Shown here in pieces: positions 17,589 through 25,517 of a stretch of DNA of 55,155 nt. The translations under genes were made by a program, and so were the position numbers. The stretch's first letter is position 1; the number at the start of each line of letters is the position of its first letter. The stretch comes from Candidatus Rokuibacteriota bacterium (lineage in GTDB: Bacteria; Methylomirabilota; Methylomirabilia; Rokubacteriales; CSP1-6): contig JAHFDN010000020.1 in NCBI GenBank assembly GCA_023248995.1, forward strand, positions 1 through 55,155, given 5' to 3'. The notes below the pieces were generated by a model. It made no database searches. It saw only the letters and a list, made by a program, of their open reading frames with translations, and was not told where the DNA came from.

Positions 17589-18683
17589 CTACTGAACCAG
17601 GAAACGCCGGATAGCCTTCTCTTCCCAGATGATGCCGACTCCTGAGACGTTGGAAACGAGCGCGTGGCCACCCTCGACCTTCAGCGGTTCGCACAGAATG
17701 GGGTTCGCCCAGTCGACATACTCCAACCAGTGACAGGTTGGAGTCACGGCCAAAAGATGGGCACTCATCTCAGGGAACAGATGGCTTGACATCGGCACTC
17801 CGGCAGACTCGGCGAGCGCTGCGGCACGTAGCCAACCTGTGACGCCGCCGATCTTCATCACATCGGGCATGACGAAGTCCGAGGCGCTAGCGGCTAGCGA
17901 CTTGGCCATGTCATGGGGACCCCACCAGTTTTCACCAATCTGGATCGGGGTCTTTGCCTCGCGGCTGATGTGTGCATGGCCGACATCGTCATCCGCCAGA
18001 GTGGGTTCTTCGACCCAGACGAGGTGTTCCTCGTCCAGGGCATGGATGCGCCGTATCGCTTCCGGCACGGAAAGGGACTGGTTGTAGTCCGCCATGAGCA
18101 AGACGCCTTTCCCGACGGACTGCCTGACGGCCTGAACGACGGCAATATCGGTCTCCAAATCCGGATACCCCAACCTGACCTTTATCGCGTGAAAGCCGGG
18201 CGCGACCAACTCCTGCGCTTCGGCCCCTGCACGTTCACTCCCGATGATCCCGAGGCCGCAACTATTGTAGGCGGGGATCGGGCGCGGTTCCCCACCGAGG
18301 AGCCGCACCAGCGGCATCTCGCTCGCCTTGGCGAGGGCATCCCAGACGGCCATGTCGATGCCGGCGAGCGCCATTCCCGTAAAGCCCTGCGGGCCGAGCA
18401 AGCGAAAACGCCGCTGCAGTTTCCGCTCGATCGCGAACGGAGCAAGACCATCACCTTTGATGAGCTCTTCAAGATTGGTGAGAAGCTGCGTCATGGGCTG
18501 GAGCGCAAGCGGCGTGTAGCAAAAGATGTAGCTAGAGCCTGTCACTCCTTCCTCAGTCCGGATATCTATCAGGACCAACGGGGCCGTGCCAACCAGACCG
18601 CCACTTGTCTGAAGCGGCCGCTGCATTGGCACGTTCACGGCGCGCGCCTGTAAGGCCCGAATGGTCAGTGTGTGTTGCGCCAT
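17589..18683 (-). CDS. Mandelate-racemase-type enolase-superfamily enzyme with K166R-equivalent change
   Basis: 364 residues, closely resembling Pseudomonas mandelate racemase, with a constant offset of +4. Metal ligands are D199, E225 and E251. N201, the His-Asp dyad H301/D274 (SSHLFPE, MPDVMKIGG) and E321 are all present. K168 corresponds to Lys164. Residue 170, the S-specific acid/base Lys166 of the model enzyme, is Arg (codon AGG at 18174-18176). Local matches such as GVTGW, SAHLLA and GVGIIWEEKAI are strong. The change argues against simple mandelate racemisation and for a dehydratase-like or one-handed reaction on a 2-hydroxy or 2-amino acid. It lies 5 bp after a VOC gene in one operon. 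Confidence 0.88.
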   Translation of the reverse strand: MAQHTLTIRALQARAVNVPMQRPLQTSGGLVGTAPLVLIDIRTEEGVTGSSYIFCYTPLALQPMTQLLTNLEELIKGDGLAPFAIERKLQRRFRLLGPQGFTGMALAGIDMAVWDALAKASEMPLVRLLGGEPRPIPAYNSCGLGIIGSERAGAEAQELVAPGFHAIKVRLGYPDLETDIAVVQAVRQSVGKGVLLMADYNQSLSVPEAIRRIHALDEEHLVWVEEPTLADDDVGHAHISREAKTPIQIGENWWGPHDMAKSLAASASDFVMPDVMKIGGVTGWLRAAALAESAGVPMSSHLFPEMSAHLLAVTPTCHWLEYVDWANPILCEPLKVEGGHALVSNVSGVGIIWEEKAIRRFLVQ

Positions 18684-18688
18684 GAGTC

Positions 18689-19084
18689 TTACCCGCGCCC
18701 CTCCTCCTTCTTCGGCTCCTGAACCAACTCGACGAGGAGCCCCCCGAGGGGTTTGAGAAAATTTACCAGGAGCCCCCGGATGGCGGGAGCCGGCTCATCG
18801 AATATGAAATCACCTGCTGAAAAAGGAGTAGGGCGGCGGATGTTCTCGACGGCAAATGCGATATGGTGGAGGACAGACTTGCCCCCGAGGAACTTGACAA
18901 GCCTCGACTCCTCCTCAGGGACGACAAATTCAATCATTGGAAACTTGGTCGAGAAGGCGCAGAAACACTGAAACGCCGGCACCGGCCCCCAGACCAACGG
19001 GGTGTTGTCTCTGAGCCGCTCCTGGCAAAGCTCATTGGCAATGTTGACCGACCGAACCACCATGCCGACATGGTGAAACTTCAT
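18689..19084 (-). CDS. VOC-superfamily (glyoxalase/methylmalonyl-CoA-epimerase-like) protein
   Basis: 131 residues, one VOC module pair. Candidate metal ligands are His in KFHHVGMVV, Glu in PMIEFVVP, His in LHHIAFAVEN and Glu in GLLVELVQEP, the usual H-E-H-E spread. VOC enzymes isomerise, epimerise or cleave small acids through a bound metal. The context, directly upstream of a mandelate-racemase homologue, suggests a second step on the same acid. The start ATG 19084 has GGGGG 5 nt upstream. A weak minus-strand promoter, TTGACG (19124-19119) with GAAAGT 17 bp on, may serve both genes. Confidence 0.78.
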   Translation of the reverse strand: MKFHHVGMVVRSVNIANELCQERLRDNTPLVWGPVPAFQCFCAFSTKFPMIEFVVPEEESRLVKFLGGKSVLHHIAFAVENIRRPTPFSAGDFIFDEPAPAIRGLLVNFLKPLGGLLVELVQEPKKEEGRG

Positions 19085-19177
19085 GATGGCCCCCTACTTT
19101 CCCCGGTTTTATTGAACCCGTCAAGGGGTCTTTAGTCGCACCCCCGATCGAAGGGTATCGCCACATCGGCCTGAGGT

Positions 19178-19217
19178 CTGTCAAGATCCCTTGACAGGTT
19201 ACCAGCCCTGGTATAGA
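19178..19217 (+). promoter_or_regulatory. livH promoter inside an inverted repeat
   Basis: TTGACA at 19191-19196 with TATAGA at 19212-19217 (15-bp spacer), or TAGAAA at 19214-19219 (17-bp spacer), precedes livH. The -35 box is the right arm of a perfect inverted repeat, CTGTCAAG (19178-19185), four bases, CTTGACAG (19190-19197). The left arm is also a minus-strand TTGACA, so the repeat could be an operator or two back-to-back -35 boxes for divergent genes. The predicted leader before ATG 19233 is only ~8 nt and lacks a ribosome binding site. Confidence 0.55.
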
Positions 19218-19232
19218 AAGTCTTACCCGTCC

Positions 19233-20096
19233 ATGACCCCTGAAGCCCAATTCATTCTCTTCGGTCTCAACGGTTTGGTCTGGGGGCTGATCATCGCCCT
19301 GATCGCGCTCGGCCTGTCGCTCGTCTTCGGCCTCATCGAGATCATCAACATCGCCCATGGCGACCTCTTCATGCTCGGGGCGGTGCTCGCCTGGTATATG
19401 ATCCAGTGGACCGGGAATTTCTGGGTGGCGCTCGCCGCGGCCCCTCTCGCCGTCGGTCTCCTCGGCATGCTGATCGAGCGCGGCGTGCTCCGCCCCATCG
19501 AGCACAAGCCGATCATCACGATCCTGGCGACCTTCGGTCTCTCGTTGATCTTCCAGCAGTCGGTCCTCGCGACCTTCGGCGGGGCGCCCCAGCGGATCGA
19601 GGAGCCGATCGGTGGTCTGATCCCGCTCGTGGGCACGTTCTACCCTGTGTACCGCGTGTTCGTGGCCGGCTGCGCCCTCGTGGCGCTCGCCGGCCTCTGG
19701 CTCCTGCTCTACAAGACGCGGTACGGCATGTGGATGCGCGCGGTGCGGCAGGATCGGGAGATGGCCGTGGCGCTCGGGATCGCGAGCGATCAGGTCTACA
19801 TGCTGACCTTCGGGCTCGGCGCGGCCCTCGCCGCCCTCGGCGGGGTGCTCGCGGCGCCCGTGACCTCGCTCGAGTTCCAGATGGGCCTCGACGTCCTCCC
19901 GACCGCCTTCATCGTGGTCATCATCGGCGGGCTCGGGAGTCTCCAAGGCACCCTGGTCGCGGCGGTCCTGCTGGGGGTCCTCGAGGGCCTGGCGAACGTG
20001 TTCGTGACGCCGACGACCGCCCGCATCTTCTCCCTGCTCTTCATGGCGGTCGTGCTGCTGGTTCGGCCCCAGGGGATTTTCGGCAAGCGGCCGTGA
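19233..20096 (+). CDS. Branched-chain amino-acid/amide ABC transporter permease (LivH type)
   Basis: 287 residues with about eight membrane helices. Family blocks: GLNGLVWGLIIALIALGLSLVFGLIEIINIAHGD, then the EAA-like cytoplasmic loop ALGIASDQVYMLTFGLGAALA, and the C-terminal FIVVIIGGLGSLQGTLVAAVLLGVLEGLA. ATG 19233 is chosen because an in-frame TTG at 19191 is the -35 box of the promoter. It opens a six-gene HAAT-family importer cluster. The nearby nitrilase suggests the substrate may be a nitrile, amide or ureide rather than a branched-chain amino acid. Confidence 0.92.
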   Translation: MTPEAQFILFGLNGLVWGLIIALIALGLSLVFGLIEIINIAHGDLFMLGAVLAWYMIQWTGNFWVALAAAPLAVGLLGMLIERGVLRPIEHKPIITILATFGLSLIFQQSVLATFGGAPQRIEEPIGGLIPLVGTFYPVYRVFVAGCALVALAGLWLLLYKTRYGMWMRAVRQDREMAVALGIASDQVYMLTFGLGAALAALGGVLAAPVTSLEFQMGLDVLPTAFIVVIIGGLGSLQGTLVAAVLLGVLEGLANVFVTPTTARIFSLLFMAVVLLVRPQGIFGKRP

Positions 20097-20100
20097 GCGG

Positions 20101-21066
20101 ATGAGTCCTCGCCTGCGGCAGGCCCCGCTGGTGCTCGTGGCGACGCTCGCGGCCCTTTTCCTCGCGCCGGCGGTCGTCTTGCCATACTACCGGATCGTCC
20201 TGGCGGAGATCCTGGTCTGGGGCCTCTTCGGGATGGCGTTCGATCTGCTGTTCGGGTACACGGGGATGCTTTCCTTCGGGCAGGCGCTCTTCTTCGGAGC
20301 CGGGGCCTACGGGGCGGCCTACGCGGTCTTCAAGCTGGGGGCCGGCCTCTGGGGCGCGCTGGCCGTCGCGGTGGTGGTGGCGACCGTCTTCGCGGTGGCG
20401 GTCGGCTTTTTCGCGGTGCGGGTCAGCGGCCACTACTTTCTGGTCCTCACGATCACCTTCTCGGTGGTGATCTTTCTGGTCCTCGAGTCGGGCCACTGGC
20501 GGTGGATCACGGGCGGGTACAGCGGCCGTCCCTTTCCTGCGCCGCCCATCACCCTCGGGCCTTTGAGCCTGCCGCTGACGAACTCGCTCGCCGGCTACTA
20601 CTTCGTCGTCGCCGCCGTGGCGGGCGCCTACGCCCTCTGCTACCTGCTCCTGGCCTCGGGCCTCGGGTGGGTGTTCCTCTCCATCCGCGAGAACGAGCCG
20701 CGGGCGCGGCTGCTCGGCTACAACGTGGAGGGCTACAAGCTGCTCGCCTTCTCGATCTCGGGGTTCTTCGCCGGGCTCTCCGGGGCGCTCTACGCCCTCA
20801 CCTCCCAGTACACGAACCTGTCGTTCTTCCACTGGACGATCTCGACCAACGCGGTGGTGTGGACCGTGATCGGCGGGACGGGCACCCTGCTGGGGCCGTT
20901 CCTGGGGAGCGGGCTCTTCATCGCGGGGGGCGATTTCCTGAGCGCGCAGGTGCCGAACTTCCCCATCGCCATCGGGGTGCTGCTGCTCGTCTTCGTCCTC
21001 TTCGCCCCCGAGGGGCTCCTCGGCCTGCTCCGGCGGCTGGCACGCCGGCCCACGGCCCCGGTCTAG
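20101..21066 (+). CDS. LivM-type ABC transporter permease, copy 1
   Basis: 321 residues. Typical LivM segments are ILVWGLFGMAFDLLFGYTGMLSFGQALFFGAGAY, GYFAV-like VGFFAVRVSGHYFLVLTITFS, and the cytoplasmic RENEPRARLLGYNVEGYKLLAFSISGFFAGL loop that contacts the ATPase. It starts four bases after livH. A second, closely similar LivM follows immediately, so the cluster has one LivH and two LivM, one more than the usual pair. Confidence 0.92.
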   Translation: MSPRLRQAPLVLVATLAALFLAPAVVLPYYRIVLAEILVWGLFGMAFDLLFGYTGMLSFGQALFFGAGAYGAAYAVFKLGAGLWGALAVAVVVATVFAVAVGFFAVRVSGHYFLVLTITFSVVIFLVLESGHWRWITGGYSGRPFPAPPITLGPLSLPLTNSLAGYYFVVAAVAGAYALCYLLLASGLGWVFLSIRENEPRARLLGYNVEGYKLLAFSISGFFAGLSGALYALTSQYTNLSFFHWTISTNAVVWTVIGGTGTLLGPFLGSGLFIAGGDFLSAQVPNFPIAIGVLLLVFVLFAPEGLLGLLRRLARRPTAPV

Positions 21067-21077
21067 GCGCGGAAGCC

Positions 21078-22058
21078 ATGGCGCGGCCAGCTCCCGGCGG
21101 CAGGCTCCGGGCGATCCAGATCGCGGGGGGAGTCGTCCTCCTCTTCCTCTGCGCGGCACCCTACCTTCTTGGGACCTACTTCCGGGTCTTCGTCACGGAG
21201 ATGCTGATCTGGGGCCTGTTCGCCATGGCCTTCGACATCATCTACGGCTACACGGGCATGCTGAGCTTCGGCCAGTCCACGTTCTTCGGGGCCGGGGCGT
21301 ACGCGGTGGGACTCACACTGGTCCACGCCGGCTCGGGCGTGTGGCTGGCCCTCGGCGCGGCGCTGCTGGTGAGCCTCGTCCTGGCCGCCGTGATCGGCTA
21401 CTTCGCCGTCAAGGTCAGCGGCCACTACTTTGTCATCATCACGGTGGTCTTTTCGCTCGTGTTCTTCCGGCTCACCCTCCAGTACAAGGCGGTGACCGGC
21501 GGAGACGACGGCCTTTCTTTCCAGATCCCGGCGCTCAACGTGGGCCCGCTGGCGCTTTCCTTCTACAACCCGGTGGTGAACTACTACTTCGTCTTCGCGG
21601 TGGTGCTGCTCTCCTTCCTCGTTTGCTTCTTGGTCATGCAGTCCCCGTGGGGCCGCATCTTCGTCTCGATCCGCGAGAACGAGCACCGGGCCCGGTTGAT
21701 CGGGTACAACGTCGAGCGCTACAAGCTCCTGGCTTTCATGCTCTCCGGCCTCTTCGCGGGGGTCGCCGGCGCCCTCTACGCGCTCACCTTCCGGTACTCG
21801 AACGCGGCGCTCCTGCACTGGACCGTCTCGGGTCAGGGCGTGCTCTGGGCTATCGTCGGCGGGGCGGGGACGCTCGTGGGCCCCTTTCTGGGGACCGGAC
21901 TCATGGTGAGCTTCACGGACTACATCGGGTTCTGGTTCGAAAACTACCAGATCCTCGTGGGCGCGGTGATCATCCTCATGGTCATCGTGGCGCCGCGCGG
22001 GATCCTCGGCGTCCTGATGGGCGAGGGCGGCAAAGGAGGGACGTCCGGTGGCCGCTGA
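21078..22058 (+). CDS. LivM-type ABC transporter permease, copy 2
   Basis: 326 residues, paralogous to the preceding gene: ILWGLF appears as MLIWGLFAMAFDIIYGYTGMLSFGQSTFFGAGAY, then KVSGHYFVIITVVFS and RENEHRARLIGYNVERYKLLAFMLSGLFAG. ATG 21078 begins a basic stretch (ARPAPGGRLRAIQ) before the first helix. Its stop overlaps the start of the ATPase by 11 bp. The two LivM copies may give alternative channels, each pairing with LivH, or may be a recent tandem duplication. Confidence 0.91.
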   Translation: MARPAPGGRLRAIQIAGGVVLLFLCAAPYLLGTYFRVFVTEMLIWGLFAMAFDIIYGYTGMLSFGQSTFFGAGAYAVGLTLVHAGSGVWLALGAALLVSLVLAAVIGYFAVKVSGHYFVIITVVFSLVFFRLTLQYKAVTGGDDGLSFQIPALNVGPLALSFYNPVVNYYFVFAVVLLSFLVCFLVMQSPWGRIFVSIRENEHRARLIGYNVERYKLLAFMLSGLFAGVAGALYALTFRYSNAALLHWTVSGQGVLWAIVGGAGTLVGPFLGTGLMVSFTDYIGFWFENYQILVGAVIILMVIVAPRGILGVLMGEGGKGGTSGGR

Positions 22059-22809
22059 CCTCCTGCTCGAGACCCGGGGGCTCAGCAAAGCGTTCGGCGG
22101 CCTCATGGCCGTGGACCGAGTGGACTTCGCCCTCGCGCGTGAGGAGCTCCGCGCGGTCATTGGCCCGAATGGCGCGGGCAAGACCACTTTCTTCAACCTC
22201 ATCAGCGGGCTCTTGCGCCCGACCGCGGGGCACATCCTCTTCCGCGGGGAGGACATCACCGGTCTCCCCAGTCACCGGGTCGCCCGCACCGGCATTGCGC
22301 GGACCCTTCAGATGACGAGCATCTTTGCCGGCATGACTGTGCGCGAGAACATCTGGATGGCCGCGCAGCGACGTCGCCGCTTTTACAACCCGCTGATGCC
22401 CGCCTCTCGCATGGCGGACGTGCGGCAGCGGGTGGATGAGGTCCTGGGGTTGCTCCGGCTCGTGGACATTGCCGACGAGGTCGCGGCGAACCTCTCCCAC
22501 GGGCACCAGCGCCTCATCGAGATCGGCATCGCCATCAGCACGAACCCTCAGCTCTTGCTCCTCGACGAGCCGACCTCGGGGCTCAGCGCCGAGGAGAGCG
22601 CCGAGGTGGCGGCCCTCGTCAAGCACCTGAGGCGCCTCTGCACCATCATCCTGGTGGAGCACAAGATGGACGTGGTCATGGGGATCGCCGACCGCGTCAC
22701 GGTGTTCGCCGAGGGGCGGGTGTTCGCCGAGGGGTCGCCGGAAGAGATCAGCAACCACCGGGGCGTTCAGGAGATCTACCTGGGGGCGCGGGATGCTTCA
22801 GGTCGCTGA
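22048..22809 (+). CDS. LivG-type ABC transporter ATP-binding protein
   Basis: 253 residues. Walker A GPNGAGKTT near residue 38, a LivG-type long insert before the signature (TLQMTSIFAGMTVRENIWMAAQ), signature LSHGHQR, Walker B LLLLDEPTSGLSAEE, and switch His in ILVEHKMDVVM. The C-terminal QEIYLGA is characteristic of the family. The signature LSHGHQR replaces the more common LSYGEQR. GTG 22048 has AAAGGAGGG about 7 nt upstream. Works with the next gene as a heterodimer. Confidence 0.93.
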   Translation: MAADLLLETRGLSKAFGGLMAVDRVDFALAREELRAVIGPNGAGKTTFFNLISGLLRPTAGHILFRGEDITGLPSHRVARTGIARTLQMTSIFAGMTVRENIWMAAQRRRRFYNPLMPASRMADVRQRVDEVLGLLRLVDIADEVAANLSHGHQRLIEIGIAISTNPQLLLLDEPTSGLSAEESAEVAALVKHLRRLCTIILVEHKMDVVMGIADRVTVFAEGRVFAEGSPEEISNHRGVQEIYLGARDASGR

Positions 22810-23494
22810 CATCCACACCTACTACGGCAAGAGCTACGTCCTCCATGGGGTCTCACTCGAGGTGCAGCCCGGCGAGATCGTCGCGCTCCTCGGTCGGAAC
22901 GGGGTGGGGAAGACCACGACGCTCAAGAGCATCATGGGCCTGGTCCCGCCGCGCCGGGGCCGGATCTCCTTCAACGGGCAGGAGCTGATGGCGCTGTCTG
23001 CCCACCGCGTGGGCCGGCTCCCCCTCGGTTACGTGCCCCAGGGGCGGCGGATCTTTCCGGAGCTGACCGTGAACGAGAACCTGCTGATGGGCGTCGGGCC
23101 GGGCGTGGCAACGCCCGATGCCCTGGAGCGTGTCTTCCGGTACTTCCCGATCCTGCACCAGCGGAGCCGGCAGCGCGGGGGGACGCTGAGCGGCGGCGAG
23201 CAGCAGATGCTCGCGATCGCCCGGGCCCTCGTCAAGCAGCCGACGATGCTCCTGATGGACGAGCCCTCCGAGGGGCTCGCACCGCTCGTGGTCCGGAGCG
23301 TCAAGCAGACGATCCGCGCCCTGAACCAGGAAGGGCTCGCGATCTTGCTGGCCGAGCAGCAGGTGGCGATGGCCCTTGACCTCGCTGCCCGGGCTTATAT
23401 CATGGAGAACGGTCTCATCGTCTACGCGGGGCGCGGCGAGGAGCTGCGCCGGAACCCGGAGATCATGAAGCGGCACCTCGGCGTGGTCGTCTGA
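22793..23494 (+). CDS. LivF-type ABC transporter ATP-binding protein
   Basis: 233 residues. YYGKSYVLHGVSLEV, Walker A GRNGVGKTT, LGYVPQGRRIFPELTV, signature LSGGEQQM, Walker B LLMDEPSEGLAPLVV, and LLAEQQVAMALDLA with the usual Gln in place of the switch-region His environment. ATG 22793 overlaps the livG stop by 17 bp. Second ATPase of the importer. Confidence 0.93.
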   Translation: MLQVADIHTYYGKSYVLHGVSLEVQPGEIVALLGRNGVGKTTTLKSIMGLVPPRRGRISFNGQELMALSAHRVGRLPLGYVPQGRRIFPELTVNENLLMGVGPGVATPDALERVFRYFPILHQRSRQRGGTLSGGEQQMLAIARALVKQPTMLLMDEPSEGLAPLVVRSVKQTIRALNQEGLAILLAEQQVAMALDLAARAYIMENGLIVYAGRGEELRRNPEIMKRHLGVVV

Positions 23495-23523
23495 CGGCCG
23501 TGGGAGCCGAAAGGGGGAAGACC

Positions 23524-24804
23524 ATGGACAAGGATCTGGAATCGACGTCCCGGCGCGACTTTCTCAAGGTGTCAGGGGCCGCCGCCATTGCCACCGCGGG
23601 CTGGATCTCGCCCCGGGCCGCGAAGGGGGCCACGAGCGCGCCGATCATCATCGGCCACCAGTGCGATCTGACCGGCGGGATCTCCTCCTGGGGCTACTGG
23701 CACGACAAGGCGGCCAAGGCCGCCGTCGAGGAGATCAACAAGGCCGGCGGCATCGCCGGACGCGAGGTGAAGCTCGTCACCGAGGATGACGAGACCAACC
23801 CGACGGTGGGGGCGCGGAAGTTCCGCCGCCTGATCCAGTTCCACAGCGCGGACTTCGTCATCGGCTCGGTGCACTCAGGGGTCAACATCGCGAGCACCCC
23901 CGTTGCCAAGGAGCTCCGGACGGTGTACATCCCCCAGGGGATGGCCGCCGAGATGACCGAGGACAAGGGTAACCGCTACGTGTTCCGGGTCGGCTCCGAC
24001 ACCTACTCGCAGGCGGCCGCGGGGGCGCCGTGGGTGTCCGCCAACATCGGCAAGAAGTGGACGTTCATCTTCGCCGACTACGCCTGGGGCTGGTCCCACT
24101 TCAACGAGCACAAGAAGGTCATCGAGCAGGTCGGCGGCCAAGTGCTGGCGGACATCCCGGTGCCGCAGGGGTCCAAGGACTTCATCCCGTATCTCGCGAA
24201 GGTCCCGGCGGAAACCACCGAGCTCTACAGCATCTTCTTCGGCGCCGACTCGGTCGCCTACTTCACCCAGTCCAAGCAGCTCGGCTTCGACAAGCGGATG
24301 GCCCGCTACACCATGCTCTGCACCCACGAGTCCATCTCGCCCAAGGACATCCAGGGGGCCTCGGAAGGCATCTACCTCCTCGAGTACCTGCCGCGCCAGC
24401 TCAAGTACAAGGACACGCCCCACAACCGCAAGCTGCGGAGCCTGGTGCATATCGACCCCGTGGACGGTCGCGAGGAAGGCGGCAACCGCGTGGTCGCCAG
24501 CTCCCACTACTGGGCGGTGTGGGAGTCGGTGTGGCTGATCAAGGCGGGGATCGAGAAGTCCGGGTGGAAGTCGAAGAAGGACACGCCCGACTGGATCAGG
24601 GCGGTCGAGGGGATGGAGCTGAAGGAGAGCTTCGCTCATCCCCAGGGCGACAAGGTTGTCCGCGCCCAGGACCACAAGGCCGTGATCGACTTCTGGATGT
24701 CCCGCGTCGAGAACGGCGAGATCAACGTAAAGTTCAAGATCCCCAAGGAGGAGGTCGCCAAGAAGTTTCCGCCCCGCGTGGACTTGACGAAGGAGACCTT
24801 CTAG
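23524..24804 (+). CDS. Tat-exported amide/amino-acid binding protein (type I periplasmic binding fold)
   Basis: 426 residues. The N-terminus has a twin-arginine motif (SRRDFLKVSGAAAIATAGW), so it should be exported folded by Tat; a TatA/B gene lies at 35950-36420. The mature part is a LivK/AmiC/UrtA-like type I binding protein: HQCDLTGGISSWGYW, AVEEINKAGGIAGREVKLV, DDETNPTVGARKFRRLI. The UrtA/AmiC-like opening and the linked nitrilase suggest a short-chain amide or nitrile ligand. ATG 23524 follows AAGGGGGAAG. It lies 29 bp after livF. Confidence 0.9.
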   Translation: MDKDLESTSRRDFLKVSGAAAIATAGWISPRAAKGATSAPIIIGHQCDLTGGISSWGYWHDKAAKAAVEEINKAGGIAGREVKLVTEDDETNPTVGARKFRRLIQFHSADFVIGSVHSGVNIASTPVAKELRTVYIPQGMAAEMTEDKGNRYVFRVGSDTYSQAAAGAPWVSANIGKKWTFIFADYAWGWSHFNEHKKVIEQVGGQVLADIPVPQGSKDFIPYLAKVPAETTELYSIFFGADSVAYFTQSKQLGFDKRMARYTMLCTHESISPKDIQGASEGIYLLEYLPRQLKYKDTPHNRKLRSLVHIDPVDGREEGGNRVVASSHYWAVWESVWLIKAGIEKSGWKSKKDTPDWIRAVEGMELKESFAHPQGDKVVRAQDHKAVIDFWMSRVENGEINVKFKIPKEEVAKKFPPRVDLTKETF

Positions 24805-24821
24805 GCCGAGAAGGCCGGGCG

Positions 24822-25517
24822 ATGACCCCCAGCGCGGCGAACTGGTTCGGAGGCGCCTTCCGGGCACTCCGTGTCGTCACCTCCGAGGGGCGGCGGCGTC
24901 TCTTCCTCCTCTCCCTCGCGGGGGTCATTGCCTACCAGCTCTTCGTTCTCTCGCCCTTCCTGGCCGCCGGCTCGCTCCCCAACTACTTCGAGGTGCACGA
25001 CGCCGGCGGGGCGATCCTCGAAACGCTGCGGCTCCGGCCGCCGCTCGCCGACCTCTGGGCCCTCGTCACCGACCAGCCGGTGTACGAGCTCGGGGTGCAG
25101 GACCGGTTCGGCTTCATCTCGCTCCAGTTCGTCGCGACCCCCCATTCGCTCTTCACGATGCTTTTCCTGCCGCCGCTGGTGGCGCTCTCGCTCCTCCTCC
25201 TGGCGCGGACCTGGACGGTCCTGCGGCGGGGCTCCAGCATGGCGGTGGGGGTCGCCGGGTTTTCCGCGTCCACCGTGGCGAGCCTCTTCGGGGCAAGCAC
25301 CTCGGCCGTGGCCTGTTGCGGGGCGTCGAGCGGCCCGGTCTTTCTCTCGCTGCTCGGCTTCGGCTTCGGCTCGGCCGCCGTCATCGTGGATCACGCTGAG
25401 GTGCTGGAGCTGTCCGGGTACGCGCTCCTTCTGGCGAACATCCTGGGCCTTGCCGGCTGGCTCGGCCGGGGGGCGAATCTTCACGCCACGGCCGGACCGG
25501 GGAAAGTGTGCCGATGA
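24822..25517 (+). CDS. Unknown integral membrane protein with a Cys-Cys motif
   Basis: 231 residues. A cytoplasmic start (FRALRVVTSEGRRR) leads to a first helix (LFLLSLAGVIAYQLFVLS), a soluble ~60-residue loop (ETLRLRPPLADLWALVTDQP), then three further helices, the third carrying STSAVACCGASSGPVFLSLLGFGFG. The CCG motif in a Gly/Ser-rich helix resembles thiol or metal-handling membrane proteins but I cannot assign a family. It lies between the binding protein and the nitrilase and overlaps the latter by ATGA, so it is probably part of the same pathway, for instance a product or substrate channel. Confidence 0.65.
   Translation: MTPSAANWFGGAFRALRVVTSEGRRRLFLLSLAGVIAYQLFVLSPFLAAGSLPNYFEVHDAGGAILETLRLRPPLADLWALVTDQPVYELGVQDRFGFISLQFVATPHSLFTMLFLPPLVALSLLLLARTWTVLRRGSSMAVGVAGFSASTVASLFGASTSAVACCGASSGPVFLSLLGFGFGSAAVIVDHAEVLELSGYALLLANILGLAGWLGRGANLHATAGPGKVCR

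Noticed and set aside
24030-24821. Long in-frame extension upstream of the membrane protein at 24822
   Set aside because: It overlaps the binding-protein gene in another frame and is Arg/Gly-rich; ATG 24822 gives a normal membrane-protein start.
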